From: an uncultured Saprospiraceae bacterium
GTDB lineage: Bacteria > Bacteroidota > Bacteroidia > Chitinophagales > Saprospiraceae
NCBI GenBank assembly: GCA_937959115.1
Contig: CALGAW010000060.1
Coordinates: 20,188 to 84,187, forward strand
Direction of reading: 5' to 3'
DNA length: 64,000 nt
Below are positions 25,453 through 35,457 of the stretch, one piece after another (position 1 is the stretch's first letter; each line of letters opens with the position of its first letter). Made by a program: the position numbers and the translations under genes. Under the pieces are notes generated by a model that was not told the origin of the DNA, ran no database searches, and worked only from the letters and a program-made list of their open reading frames with translations.

Positions 25453-27600
25453 ATGAAAAAGTTATTTGTACTTCTAGCTCCACTCTTGTTTGCCCAGTAC
25501 AGTTTCGCCCAATTAAAGGAACTCAGAGTCTATGATTCTTCAAAAGTTGGTGCCTGCAATCTTGATCTCGATAATCAGCTATCTGTCAATTGTCCAGCAT
25601 CTAATTTTCAAGTCTTAAAGACGCTAAGTGTAAATAAGAAGCCAGGAAGTTTTCAACTCGATTTTCAAGGGAAAGAAAAGGACCTATTCGTAACTTTTCA
25701 TCCTATTGAATTAGCTAATGGAATTATACATTTACTTGGCTCAACTAAAAATGACGCCTCATTTTCATGTAATATTCTCCTTGATCAACATGAGATTATT
25801 GCTGGAGATTTTTCAATAAAAGGAATTGATTACGAACTTGAAATAGACGGTAATCGTTTGTATTACTACCTTTCGAATGCATCTCCATTTGATCCTGCTA
25901 GCGAAATGTCGAAACAATTTAATCCTGATTATAATTTATTGTCTTCATTCTCAAGCTTAAGTGATGTTTATCTGCTCACCTATATTTGGGGAAAGGAAGC
26001 ACGTAACTGTACCTATGAAACGGGCATTGGTATTGATCTAAATGCACCTATTTTCCATGGATGCTACGATTGGCATTCAGCAATACATGGGCATTATGCA
26101 AGTAACTTTGCTGGAGTAAATACCAATGATCCATCCACGTTTATTAATCCAGTAAATAATCAATTTACATCCTCAAATGTGCAAGGTGAAATTAATTACG
26201 TTCCCAGTTTGTGGTCGGGAGAAACGGAGTATGGTATGCCTTGGTTGTTAAGTTATAGTCAATATATGGATACAACAATCTATGCTTCTACTACGAATCC
26301 ACTTGATCCGTTGTTAGGTGTTTGTTACAATCAGTCAAAGAACTTCGTGATGAATAATCTAAACAACTACAATACGTATTACAATAGTATTGACAACGGA
26401 TATCGAAATTATAACTGGCAATTGTTAAATTTGTACATCTATGCTGAGCAAACTGGAGATGCGGCAACTATGCAATATGTCATCAATAAGGTAAATAGCT
26501 ATGCACCAAATGTCGATTGGAATAATACAGGCTCTAGTGACTTTTATAGTGCTCGATCCATCGCGCTTCAACTTTATACAGCAACAGGATTAACAAGTGG
26601 ACCGCACTGGGACAACCTCATTACTGCCTATGATAACTCATCAACTGCCATCCCTTATAATGTAAATACGGCTTCTTCTCACCGAGTTGGCCGAATCATT
26701 TCCTATGCACATGGATATTGGCTAATGTATCATCATACTTGTGATACGCGCTATCTCGATGCATTTATTGATCATTATGATGCCATCTTTCAATTGTGTA
26801 AGGCTAGACGGTTCAACAGTAATTACTTTGGAACCCTAGGGCACTGGGTGCCCAATTTCGGGGTATTTGGTTTTCGCCTTATGGAAGCATATCCAGGCCC
26901 AGTAGAACTAGATATCCGACTCCTGCTTGAAGGAGCGTATGACAGTAATTCAGGCAATATGAGCACAACACTGAATACCGTACACCAAGTGTTGCCAGGG
27001 ATGACAAACAATTCCAGTACTGGGCAACCCTATAACACTGCCCCATGGAACTACAACGGTACCGAAGGGCAAGGATGGAGCGATGCAGATTACAACTCAT
27101 CAGATGTCGATTGGATATTATTATCCTTAAGAACGGATGTCACGAAGTCTAGCGAGGTCCTACAGATCGCTGGAATAGTTAAGGATGATCGTACTGTTTA
27201 CTGGCCTGAAATCTGTAAAACAAAAACACTTGTTGACCAAGATTATTACGTTGTAGTCGAACATCGCAACCACATGGCGGCCATGTCTCCTGTCCCAGTG
27301 GCAGTAGCCAACCGAAGCTTGACATGGGATTTCAGCACACAGAACAGTTATGCGATAGGTAGCACCGGCCAAAAGGAAATAGGAGCTGGAATCTGGGCAT
27401 TAGTCGCTGGAGATGGTGATCAGGTTGCCGATCAAACAAGTTATGATGTGAATGGTGTCGATCGTGTACGCTGGAGCCAAAGCAATGGGTTTTCCAAAAT
27501 TTATTCAACGGTAGACTTTAATATGGATAGCGACGTAACAGGAGGAGATAAAGCATTATGGTTTTCGAATAACGGATTGTTTAGTGCCGTTCCAAAATAA
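25453..27600 (+). CDS. Secreted DUF2891-like protein with shared C-terminal module
   Basis: 715 residues. Signal peptide 1-19 (KKLFVLLAPLLFAQYSFAQ). A beta-like region lies at ~20-150, then a helical domain at ~160-480 with FHGCYDWHSAIHGHYA (about residues 201-216) and GHWVPNFGVFGFRLME (about 463-478). The DWHS..HGH motif, with its clustered His and Asp, recalls DUF2891, an alpha-toroid family of unknown function; this assignment is tentative. Residues 485-715 are the C-terminal module found in the proteins at 13005, 17564 and 36919, including VVVEHRNHMAAMSPVPV and two dockerin-like units ending LFSAVPK. No type A or B T9SS signal. Convergent with the gene at 27660, with a shared terminator. 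Confidence 0.82.
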   Translation: MKKLFVLLAPLLFAQYSFAQLKELRVYDSSKVGACNLDLDNQLSVNCPASNFQVLKTLSVNKKPGSFQLDFQGKEKDLFVTFHPIELANGIIHLLGSTKNDASFSCNILLDQHEIIAGDFSIKGIDYELEIDGNRLYYYLSNASPFDPASEMSKQFNPDYNLLSSFSSLSDVYLLTYIWGKEARNCTYETGIGIDLNAPIFHGCYDWHSAIHGHYASNFAGVNTNDPSTFINPVNNQFTSSNVQGEINYVPSLWSGETEYGMPWLLSYSQYMDTTIYASTTNPLDPLLGVCYNQSKNFVMNNLNNYNTYYNSIDNGYRNYNWQLLNLYIYAEQTGDAATMQYVINKVNSYAPNVDWNNTGSSDFYSARSIALQLYTATGLTSGPHWDNLITAYDNSSTAIPYNVNTASSHRVGRIISYAHGYWLMYHHTCDTRYLDAFIDHYDAIFQLCKARRFNSNYFGTLGHWVPNFGVFGFRLMEAYPGPVELDIRLLLEGAYDSNSGNMSTTLNTVHQVLPGMTNNSSTGQPYNTAPWNYNGTEGQGWSDADYNSSDVDWILLSLRTDVTKSSEVLQIAGIVKDDRTVYWPEICKTKTLVDQDYYVVVEHRNHMAAMSPVPVAVANRSLTWDFSTQNSYAIGSTGQKEIGAGIWALVAGDGDQVADQTSYDVNGVDRVRWSQSNGFSKIYSTVDFNMDSDVTGGDKALWFSNNGLFSAVPK

Positions 27601-27634
27601 AAAATCAGTTGCCCACCTACAGACAACTGATTTT
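27601..27634. terminator. Bidirectional terminator
   Basis: Immediately after the stop codon, AAAATCAGTTG (27601-27611) pairs perfectly with CAACTGATTTT (27624-27634). The A-rich left and T-rich right flanks let it work for both convergent genes. Confidence 0.88.
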
Positions 27635-27659
27635 ATATGACAGAGAAGAAGTAATTCAA

Positions 27660-30257
27660 TTAATGCACCACAATCACACGCGTTACTCCTACAAAGTTTC
27701 CAGATTGCAACCGTAAAAAATAAGTGCCATCCGGTAAGTCTTTTGTTGCAATTTGTAGTTGTTGTCTACCTTTCTGTAAATGCCCACTACTTAGTTCATC
27801 CCCCACCAGTTGACCAGTAACATCGTAGACAGATACGCTTGTATTTCCAGCCTCCGGTAAAGTCACCTCCAGATAGAGCGCATCACTTGTTGGATTAGGA
27901 AATGCGACTAATGGGAGCAACTGTTCTTCAGGTACTTCCTCACCAATTGATGCCAAGATAGCCAACGTGTTTACGACGGTATTTGTCATCACGGGGGCAT
28001 TAAAATCAAAGTAAATGCCGGCTCTATTTTCTATAGTCGTTCCAATTGGGATATTCATAGCACGATTAATGGTGAACAGGACATGCCCATTACTGGCGGG
28101 TTCATTGACATTGCTATCTGGCAACATGATGTTTTGAAACCAGAATTCTAGGATGTTAGGACCATCAAATTGCAAGGTGTAATTGTGGCTAGCCTCAATC
28201 AAGTTTAGTGATTCCACATCTAAATTTGAATCAAGGGTGTCTCGGATGACTACTGTAAAGGCAGTATCATTACCCGTGTTTTGAAATCGAACCTGATAAA
28301 GGAACGTGGAATCTTCTTCATAAAAATCACCTCCAAATGGGTCTTCTCCTATAAAATTTTGCTTGTCATTTGGATCCCAAGAACCTGTAATAGTTTGACA
28401 TAATGTGAAGGAGTTGTTTGCTTCATTAATGTCACCTGCTAGGGGAGTGATAAAAGCATCATCGCACAGTTGTGTTCCTATTGGAGAAGTAGCTGGAATT
28501 GTGAATCGTACATAAAATAAACGACAATCTCCAGGCGGTAAATCGAAATAAGACCAAATTACAGTATTGGTTGTTGGGTCATAACTATCTTCTTGTCCTA
28601 AAGCATAAAAGTTGGTAAGTATTGAATCATGAACTAGTTCAATTGTTCCACTTATCGTATCAGATCCAAAATTACAATAATGAACTCTCATACTACGTGA
28701 AAAGCCAGGACGCGCTGGTCCAGAAGAAATATAAACAGACATGTCTTGAATAGGAGTAACATCAAGATAAAAGTCACCACCTTGGTAAGTTGATTGTAGT
28801 ATTGGGGCATTGACTGTATTGATTGTGCTACCACAAATAAGGTTGTGAAATTGTGGAAGAACCAATCGAACGGTATACGTCCCTGCATCTCCAGTAAATG
28901 AGTAATAACCAGTAGAATCTGTAAGTGTATACGTTGAATCTACACCATTGCTCAAACATACTAATCGACTTATTGCAGGCAGTGTACCTGGATCAGTAAC
29001 ACAATCTGGCATTAAGTTGTCAATAAAAACATATCCTTCAATTGTAACAAAGCAAGAAGGATCTTCTATAACTTCAATCAATCTTTTGGACCGGCAACCA
29101 TTATCTTGATTGACAACGGTAACAGAATACCAACCTTCTGCTAATCCAGTTACTACCTGACTTGTAGCGCCGTTGCTCCACTGAAAAGTAGGATTAGGGA
29201 TTGGAGGATTCAAGGTAACAGTTGCGGTACCATCATCCGTACTACAAGTAGTATTAGAAGATGTAACGGAAAAAGAAATACCACTATCACCAATTAAAAT
29301 GGTTCCTGATGTAGAGCATCCCAAACTGTCATTCACTACGACAGTTTGAAGTCCAGGTTCTAATTGTGTTGCAATAAAAGTCGTTTCTCCATTGCTCCAA
29401 AGGACGCTGTATGGTGGAACGCCTCCAGTCACGGCGACAGATGCAGACCCATCATTCAAGCTTGTACAACTTACGTCGTTGATTAATGTAATTGTTGAAT
29501 GAAGCGCATTACTTGTACCAATTATAGTGACAGAATTAACATCCATACATCCATTTGCGTCCATTACAGAAACGGTATAGTTGCCTGGACAAAGTCCAGT
29601 TACGGTTGGAGTCGTGGCTCCAGTAGCCCATAGATACGTATATGGAACCGTGCCACCATTCGCAATTATTGATGCTGAACCGCTGCATGGAGAGGAACAA
29701 GATGAATTATTCGCTGTGGTTGTGGAACCCAATGCAGGTGGGCTAAGAACAAAGACAAAATCTTGTACGGTACAATTACTTTGGTCAGTAACAGTTACAC
29801 TGTGTGTACCGGCAGAAAGACCAGTTACAGTTGCGTTTGCCGATCCATTGCTCCAGATAAAGTTGTATGGGGGAACGCCTCCATTAACAATAGCACTAGC
29901 AGATCCATCATTTATATTGAAACAGCTCGAGTTATTATTCACATTTACAATTAACTGAAGTGGATTGTTAACGCCTGTTATCGTTACTGCATCAGTAGCA
30001 TTGCATCCATTATTATCAGTAACAGTAATAACATATGTCCCTGGGCACAGACTACCGAAAACTGGGGTTGTATTACCATTGTCCCATTGATACGAATATG
30101 GAGCCGTACCACCACTAACAGTAACATTGGCAGACCCGTTACATGGAAAAGCGCATGAAGGACTCGTTACTGATGCAGTAATAGCAAATGTGGAACATTG
30201 TGCATGTACGAATTGAGCTAATAAAATAAGAATTAGAAAGAGAAATAATTTTTTCAT
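27660..30257 (-). CDS. SprB-repeat, DUF7619-like, T9SS type A surface protein
   Basis: 865 residues from ATG 30257. The frame extends to 30302, but those 15 residues precede a good signal peptide, KKLFLFLILILLAQFVHAQ. Residues ~20-385 are five SprB-type modules; modules 1 and 3 are the extra-Cys sub-type (SCAFPCNGS...LCPG and SCSSPCSGS...LCPG). A Cys-poor beta region ~390-590 follows, with YVFIDNLMPDCVTDPG and carrier-like strands. Then comes a DUF7619-like domain ~600-760 (GSWDPNDKQ, YQVRFQNTGNDTAF, IYFDFNAPVMTNTV). A type A T9SS signal ends the protein: VAFPNPTSDALYLEV, VYDVTGQLV, LPDGTYFLRLQSG. A secreted or surface adhesin is inferred. Confidence 0.92.
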   Translation of the reverse strand: MKKLFLFLILILLAQFVHAQCSTFAITASVTSPSCAFPCNGSANVTVSGGTAPYSYQWDNGNTTPVFGSLCPGTYVITVTDNNGCNATDAVTITGVNNPLQLIVNVNNNSSCFNINDGSASAIVNGGVPPYNFIWSNGSANATVTGLSAGTHSVTVTDQSNCTVQDFVFVLSPPALGSTTTANNSSCSSPCSGSASIIANGGTVPYTYLWATGATTPTVTGLCPGNYTVSVMDANGCMDVNSVTIIGTSNALHSTITLINDVSCTSLNDGSASVAVTGGVPPYSVLWSNGETTFIATQLEPGLQTVVVNDSLGCSTSGTILIGDSGISFSVTSSNTTCSTDDGTATVTLNPPIPNPTFQWSNGATSQVVTGLAEGWYSVTVVNQDNGCRSKRLIEVIEDPSCFVTIEGYVFIDNLMPDCVTDPGTLPAISRLVCLSNGVDSTYTLTDSTGYYSFTGDAGTYTVRLVLPQFHNLICGSTINTVNAPILQSTYQGGDFYLDVTPIQDMSVYISSGPARPGFSRSMRVHYCNFGSDTISGTIELVHDSILTNFYALGQEDSYDPTTNTVIWSYFDLPPGDCRLFYVRFTIPATSPIGTQLCDDAFITPLAGDINEANNSFTLCQTITGSWDPNDKQNFIGEDPFGGDFYEEDSTFLYQVRFQNTGNDTAFTVVIRDTLDSNLDVESLNLIEASHNYTLQFDGPNILEFWFQNIMLPDSNVNEPASNGHVLFTINRAMNIPIGTTIENRAGIYFDFNAPVMTNTVVNTLAILASIGEEVPEEQLLPLVAFPNPTSDALYLEVTLPEAGNTSVSVYDVTGQLVGDELSSGHLQKGRQQLQIATKDLPDGTYFLRLQSGNFVGVTRVIVVH

Positions 30258-30764
30258 AGTTGTAATTTGATTTATAAGTAAGCAAAGAAATGCCAATCCC
30301 AATAAGCGGTAAACTTATGGAAGTATGCGAATACAAAAGATCATGATTAGACGAAATTTTCAGCTAAATCTACCTTAGATATTAGAATACTAATTGACTA
30401 GTTTTATAGCTTGATTAAATGAATCAAAGGTTGAATCGTTAACAATTCAAATTAAATGAATGGTGGTAAGTGAATTCAAAATAAAAACGTTAAAGGATTT
30501 GAAAACGCTGCCCTTAGAATGATTTTTTTTCTAATAGTTGAAACTGTCATTCCTTTTTTTTACGCAATGATTAGATCGTTCAAATCCTATTTGAATAATT
30601 TTTACGTTCTATATTTGTTATCTTAGATTGAGAGGTTTTACAAGAAAATAATCTAACTATAAAAAATCTATTCCGAAATTGTTGAGATCCAAATGAAGAA
30701 GCTAAATCATAAGGTAATTAACCATTAATAGAAGGAATTCTTAAATAAAATTTAACCAATAATT
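30258..30764. other. Divergent intergenic region, 507 bases
   Basis: AT-rich space between two divergently transcribed genes. It holds one convincing promoter-like pair (30590-30617) for the + strand. No coding or structured element was seen in the rest. Confidence 0.55.
30590..30617 (+). promoter_or_regulatory. Candidate Bacteroidota-type promoter
   Basis: TTTG (30590-30593) and TATATTTG (30610-30617) are separated by 16 bases. This fits the Bacteroidota housekeeping pattern of a -33 TTTG and a -7 TAnnTTTG, with the spacer at the short end. It would drive the GNAT gene with a leader of about 140 bases. Confidence 0.45.
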
Positions 30765-31202
30765 TTGATACGAAAAGCTACTAAAGAAGATCTTGCGCAA
30801 GTTTTGACCCTAGTAAAAGAGCTCGCCATCTACGAAAACCAACCGCAAGCGGTCACCGCTACGCTCTCAGACTATGAGGAAAACTTCGACGCCAATGTTT
30901 TTGAAACGCTTGTCGCCATCGAGGATGAAAAAGTAGTGGGAATGGCATTGTATTTTATGGTCTGGTCTACTTGGAAAGGTAGAATGCTGTACCTAGAAGA
31001 TTTTGTCGTGAGCCATGAATACAGAAAACAAGGTATCGGTAAACAGCTCTTCGATACCCTCATCGAAACCGCAAAACAGCTCAAGGCTAAGCGAATTAAG
31101 TGGCAAGTCCTTGATTGGAATGAACCAGCAATAGAGTTCTACAAAAAATACCCAACAGTATTCGATAAAGAATGGATAAACGGTGACCTGTACTTGGAAT
31201 AA
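30765..31202 (+). CDS. GNAT family N-acetyltransferase (SSAT/diamine-like)
   Basis: 145 residues from a TTG start; no ATG lies upstream in frame, and the family signature IRKATKEDLAQVLTLVKELA begins right after it. The start with LAIYENQPQAV, the core LEDFVVSHEYRKQGIGKQLF (the acetyl-CoA pyrophosphate loop RKQGIG) and the end WNEPAIEFYKK are all typical of GNAT proteins related to spermidine/diamine and thialysine acetyltransferases. The substrate cannot be told from sequence. It may lead a same-strand group with the AarF-like gene (120-base gap) and the PLP gene, though the gap allows a separate promoter. Confidence 0.92.
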   Translation: MIRKATKEDLAQVLTLVKELAIYENQPQAVTATLSDYEENFDANVFETLVAIEDEKVVGMALYFMVWSTWKGRMLYLEDFVVSHEYRKQGIGKQLFDTLIETAKQLKAKRIKWQVLDWNEPAIEFYKKYPTVFDKEWINGDLYLE

Positions 31203-31322
31203 CAGGAGGGAATGCAGGATTCGGATGTGTAGGATTAATAGACAAGCTGAAAATACTAGCTGATAATAAGATCATATTTAAATAATAATCGATTAACTTG
31301 TGCTTCGATTGAATATTAGTTT

Positions 31323-32999
31323 ATGACGGCGAACTCAAAAAAATACGCCCCTAGTTATCGAAAACGAAAGGCTTACTATACAGCGTTTAGGGTATTGATT
31401 AGTTATTATTGGTTACACCTAAAAAGCAAGCTGTTTGGTAAGCAGTATTATAGTGAACGAATCAAGGGTTTGCACCAGAAAAATGCGCTCCGCATCAAAA
31501 AAAGTGTTCAGGAATTAGAAGGTTTATTTATTAAATTTGGGCAGCTGATTTCGAACCTGTCAAACGTCCTGCCTGAAGAATTTAGAGCACCCCTAGAAGA
31601 ATTGCAGGATCGAGTGATGCCTCGTCCATTTGAAGAAATCGCCGCTACCGTTCTAAAGGAACTAGGAAAATCACCAAAAGAGCTATTCACTAATTTTGAG
31701 GAAAACCCCCTCGCTGTAGCCTCTATCGGTCAAGTCCACCGAGCAATGATTGAAGCGGAGTGGGTGGTAGTGAAAATCCAACATTCCAATATCGATACGA
31801 TAGCACATGCAGACTTGAAAATCCTGAAAAATTTAGTAAAACTTCATGCCTATTTTATGGATATGAAAGGACTCGATCATACCTATGTGCAAGTCAGTCA
31901 AATGATTGAAGAAGAACTGGATTATACCAAGGAAGCAGCGTTCATGCAGCAAATCTCTGAGAACTTAAAGGATGAAGAGTCGTTAAGAGTGAAAATTCCA
32001 AAGTTATATACTGAGTTTTGTACCAAAAAAATTCTAGTATCCTCCTTTTGTGAAGGCACTAAAATCGCAAACACAGATCAATTGACGCGTTGGGAAGTTG
32101 ACCAAGAAGATGTTGCAAAACGGTTACTAGAACTGTGGTGCAAAATGATTTTGGTGGATGGAATTTACCACGCTGATCCCCATCCTGGAAATATTTTAGT
32201 CAATCCGCAAGGAGAGATTGTCTTACTAGACTTTGGTGCCGTTTCTAGACTACATCCTAGTATGAAAGAAGCCTTGCCTAAACTGGTAGAAGCTGTTATT
32301 CGAAACGACACTGAAGACACTGTCGCTGCGCTGAAAGAAATGGGTTTTATTGGTTATGACAATGCTTCAAGAAAATATGTAGAAAAGTTAATAGAGATTT
32401 TCAAAAATTTCCTACAAAATGAAGTCCAATTTGACGGAATGAATTTTCAGAATATCCGTTTAAACTCAGGACTTTCGTCGATTGCTTCGATTCTTCGGCA
32501 AGTCGATTTAAGAGAAGTCTCGAATACCATTCGAATTCCAAAGGATTACATTTTGCTCAATCGAACCATCGTATTATTGATTGGAAATTCTTATTTACTA
32601 GCTCCAGAGCTGGATACTATTCAGGTGATTCGTCCCTATATAAAAACACATGTACTTAACAAGGAGACTGGCTTTAAAGACATGATCGTCAATACATTTA
32701 AAACGCAAATGACAACTGCGGTCTCGCTCCCAAATCAACTATCCCGTTACTTGAAATCAGCCAATCGTGGTGAGCAGGAAATAAGAGTGGAAGGAATGAC
32801 GCAACGGATCGACCAGTTACACAACCTCGGGCAACAGTTTTTGTATGTATTGATCATCGTTTCAGGGCTGTACTTTTTTCTGAATTACACGTTTACTGCT
32901 GGTTCTATATGGCGATCTGTAAACATAGGTGTCATTGGCATTGGTGCATTTTTGTTTTTAAGAGCATTCTTCAAAGGAATGAAAAAAGGAGCTAATTAG
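31323..32999 (+). CDS. AarF/UbiB (ABC1/ADCK) atypical kinase family protein
   Basis: 558 residues. The family signatures appear in order: a KxGQ-type segment IKFGQLISNLSNVLPEEF (~70-88), the Ala-rich loop variant VASIGQVH (~135), Lys151 in VVKIQH, the catalytic-loop ADPHPGN (~284), and the metal-binding LLDFGA (Asp303). The C-terminal ~60 residues hold two hydrophobic spans (FLYVLIIVSGLYFFL and VNIGVIGIGAFLFLRAF), as in membrane-bound UbiB members. UbiB-type proteins are ATPases or kinases needed for ubiquinone synthesis and lipid handling. Bacteroidota generally use menaquinone, so the role here is uncertain and I give no gene symbol. The next gene starts 31 bases downstream. Confidence 0.93.
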   Translation: MTANSKKYAPSYRKRKAYYTAFRVLISYYWLHLKSKLFGKQYYSERIKGLHQKNALRIKKSVQELEGLFIKFGQLISNLSNVLPEEFRAPLEELQDRVMPRPFEEIAATVLKELGKSPKELFTNFEENPLAVASIGQVHRAMIEAEWVVVKIQHSNIDTIAHADLKILKNLVKLHAYFMDMKGLDHTYVQVSQMIEEELDYTKEAAFMQQISENLKDEESLRVKIPKLYTEFCTKKILVSSFCEGTKIANTDQLTRWEVDQEDVAKRLLELWCKMILVDGIYHADPHPGNILVNPQGEIVLLDFGAVSRLHPSMKEALPKLVEAVIRNDTEDTVAALKEMGFIGYDNASRKYVEKLIEIFKNFLQNEVQFDGMNFQNIRLNSGLSSIASILRQVDLREVSNTIRIPKDYILLNRTIVLLIGNSYLLAPELDTIQVIRPYIKTHVLNKETGFKDMIVNTFKTQMTTAVSLPNQLSRYLKSANRGEQEIRVEGMTQRIDQLHNLGQQFLYVLIIVSGLYFFLNYTFTAGSIWRSVNIGVIGIGAFLFLRAFFKGMKKGAN

Positions 33000-33030
33000 A
33001 ACAGTACAATAATAAAGGGTAGAAGAATTA

Positions 33031-34473
33031 ATGATTGATAAAATTAAAGCATTAGAAAAGATTTCCAGATTACTGGATCCCAACCAATCCCAAAGAACGC
33101 AATGGAACACACAAGTACTCAAGTACGCCAACGATTTTATCACAAAGCTAGATACCTGCAAAACCTATATCGCTTCTAGTGACACTGGTGAAGGGATTTA
33201 TGATTTGAACATCACAGAAGAGCCAACAGACCTCGCAACATTGCTAGACAGTACCACCAAAAACATTGATGAGGTCGCCCTGAATCCAGCTTCTAGCGGC
33301 CATATGGGATACATTCCTGGTGGCGGGTTATATCCTGCAGCGCTAGGCGATTTTATGGCAGCGGTTAGCAATCGGTATGCTGGTATCTTCTATGCTGCTC
33401 CTGGTGCTGTCCGCCTAGAAAATATGCTCATCCGATGGATGTGTGAACTCATCGGATATCCCCCGTCAGCCTGTGGTAATCTGACCTCTGGAGGCTCTAT
33501 TGCAAACCTGATCGCTGTTGTCACTGCAAGAGAAGCCCATAACATCAAAGCAAGGAACATCGAGCAATCAGTCGTTTACCTTTCAGAACAAGCGCATCAT
33601 TCCATTCAGAAAGCATTCAGAATAGCAGGATTAGCTGAAGCACAATTTTGTTATATTCCCTTAGATGAAGGATTAAGGCTTTCTGCCACGGCATTAGAAC
33701 AAGCGATACTCAAGGATCAAGCCGATGGTTTACAGCCTTTTTTTATCAATGCTTCCTGTGGCACAACAAACACCGGTGCAATTGATCCACTTGAGCCGAT
33801 AGCTGCTATTGCTCAACGATACAATTGCTGGTTTCATGTAGATGCTGCATATGGTGGATTCTTTAAACTGGTTCCAGCAATGGCAGAAAAATTCAAGGGT
33901 ATTGAGCAAGCAGACTCTGTGACACTTGATCCACATAAAACGCTATTTTTACCATTTGGTTCTGGCACGGTGCTTATTAAAAACAAAGAGAAAGTCATAA
34001 AAGCGTATTACTGGTTAGCGGATTATATGCAAGATACAGTAGGAGCAAATCAAGAAATCTCACCTGCCGATGTTTCACCTGAGCTGACCAAGCACTTTAG
34101 AGGGATGCGCTTGTGGTTGCCGCTCAAGTTGTTTGGCTTATCACCCTTTAGAGCTGCACTAGAAGAAAAGTTATGCCTTGCCCGCTACTTCTACCAAGAA
34201 ATCAAAGCGCTAGACGGATTCGAGGCAGGCCCAGAACCAGAGCTTTCTGTTGCAATGTTCCGCTATCTCCCCGCAAGGGGTGAGGTCAATGCCTTCAATG
34301 AAAAGTTGATTCGAGCGATTCAGATGGATGGACGGATATTTCTTTCCTCTACTACGATAAACGGAGTGTACTGGATTCGCGTAGCAATCGTGATCTTTAG
34401 AACCCATTTAGAGCAGATCGATTTGCTCTTGGATATTATTAAGGAGAAGGTCTTGAAATTGGATAAAACGTAA
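33031..34473 (+). CDS. Pyridoxal-phosphate group II (aromatic amino acid-type) decarboxylase
   Basis: 480 residues. Fold type I PLP enzyme: NLTSGGSIANLIAVVTAR (cofactor phosphate-binding region), HVDAAYGGF with the PLP ring Asp271, and LDPHKTLFLPFG with the Schiff-base Lys303. The N-terminal SSGHMGYIPGGGLYPAALGD and NRYAG resemble the substrate-entry region of aromatic-L-amino-acid/tyrosine decarboxylases rather than glutamate decarboxylase. The likely reaction is amino acid to amine plus CO2; the substrate cannot be fixed by eye. It follows the AarF-like gene by 31 bases and ends only 7 bases from the stop of the tyrosinase gene on the other strand. Confidence 0.9.
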   Translation: MIDKIKALEKISRLLDPNQSQRTQWNTQVLKYANDFITKLDTCKTYIASSDTGEGIYDLNITEEPTDLATLLDSTTKNIDEVALNPASSGHMGYIPGGGLYPAALGDFMAAVSNRYAGIFYAAPGAVRLENMLIRWMCELIGYPPSACGNLTSGGSIANLIAVVTAREAHNIKARNIEQSVVYLSEQAHHSIQKAFRIAGLAEAQFCYIPLDEGLRLSATALEQAILKDQADGLQPFFINASCGTTNTGAIDPLEPIAAIAQRYNCWFHVDAAYGGFFKLVPAMAEKFKGIEQADSVTLDPHKTLFLPFGSGTVLIKNKEKVIKAYYWLADYMQDTVGANQEISPADVSPELTKHFRGMRLWLPLKLFGLSPFRAALEEKLCLARYFYQEIKALDGFEAGPEPELSVAMFRYLPARGEVNAFNEKLIRAIQMDGRIFLSSTTINGVYWIRVAIVIFRTHLEQIDLLLDIIKEKVLKLDKT

Positions 34474-34480
34474 TCATCAA

Positions 34481-35290
34481 TTAGACATTTAACTGCCGAT
34501 AGAAGAAAGGTAATTGCTGCAAATCAGCCATATCTGAATATCGCTCCCTCCAAGGAGTAAGTATGGCATCATTCCCTGTCAAAGGAGGGTGTTGATCTGG
34601 GTGATCTACTTGCCAACTATACCACAAACGATCACATTCCGCATGGTGAAGCCAGAAAATTGGATCAGCAGGAGAGTACATGGTGTTCATCGTGCCACCT
34701 ACCCAGCCATGAACACGGTTATGTGCTCCTCGAGGATCCATTCCTTCTATTGCAAGGGTAAATGCCTCATACTCATTAAGCGCCATTCGGCTTTTTATGT
34801 CATTCTTTGTTGGTAGGCGATCTGACGATTGAAGTTCACGGGTCACATTATACTTCTTGCCCATTCTGTTGACCATTCCTGTTGGTTGAACGTCTTTTAA
34901 CCATTTTGGGAAACGTCTGTTTTTTGTCCATCGCCAGAAAGGAACGACTAGACGGTTATCCATTTCACGGAGTTTTTCTTCAAATTTCAATAGGTAAAGT
35001 CGATGCCAAGCAAGAAACCGATAGGAGCCAATGACATCGCAAGAGCCATTCATCATATTGCAAGTGTGAAAGTTATGACTCATGTCACCATGTATATTCA
35101 CAAATTCATTGAGCCAACCGTTCTCCACTAATTCCATATAGGCTTCGACGAATAACTTCCGTTTCTTCTTACTAAATTTCGCTTCATTGCAACGCTTGTA
35201 CTGATTAACTATTTTGGGTCTCTTTTTCTTGCCTGCGTTAGCTTTCGCAAGAAATTCAGCAGTTACTTTGAGCTCAGAAAATTTTAACAT
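34481..35290 (-). CDS. Tyrosinase family copper protein
   Basis: 269 residues, with no signal peptide. Type 3 copper centre: the CuA region has His67/His72/His75 in IHGDMSHNFHTC and His96 in FLAWHRLYLLKFEEKL; the CuB region is AHNRVHGWVGGT with DPIFWLHHAECDRLW. VPFWRWT and NRRFPKWL are family-typical. At the position where Streptomyces-type tyrosinases have the second CuA His (nine before the His of FLPWH), this protein has Ile87. The ligand is therefore probably one of His72/His75, as in a divergent bacterial subgroup. Expected chemistry is oxidation of phenols (tyrosine) or catechols to quinones. Convergent with the PLP decarboxylase gene, 7 bases apart. Confidence 0.9.
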   Translation of the reverse strand: MLKFSELKVTAEFLAKANAGKKKRPKIVNQYKRCNEAKFSKKKRKLFVEAYMELVENGWLNEFVNIHGDMSHNFHTCNMMNGSCDVIGSYRFLAWHRLYLLKFEEKLREMDNRLVVPFWRWTKNRRFPKWLKDVQPTGMVNRMGKKYNVTRELQSSDRLPTKNDIKSRMALNEYEAFTLAIEGMDPRGAHNRVHGWVGGTMNTMYSPADPIFWLHHAECDRLWYSWQVDHPDQHPPLTGNDAILTPWRERYSDMADLQQLPFFYRQLNV

Positions 35291-35457
35291 ATGATTTGAG
35301 TTGAAAATTGAATCGGAAAATTAGCATATAAAATTTAGTTCGCCAATTGTATTCGACTAAATATCAAATTATTTCAGAATTTAACTCGTTGACGTTTAAT
35401 ATAAAACACTTCTTAAACTTCTATTACGAGTAATTGAACTCGTCAATTCGAAAAAAG

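Noticed and set aside
30258..30302. Upstream start for the SprB/T9SS type A protein
   Set aside because: It adds 15 residues in front of the signal peptide; ATG 30257 is followed by a typical KKLFLF signal sequence.
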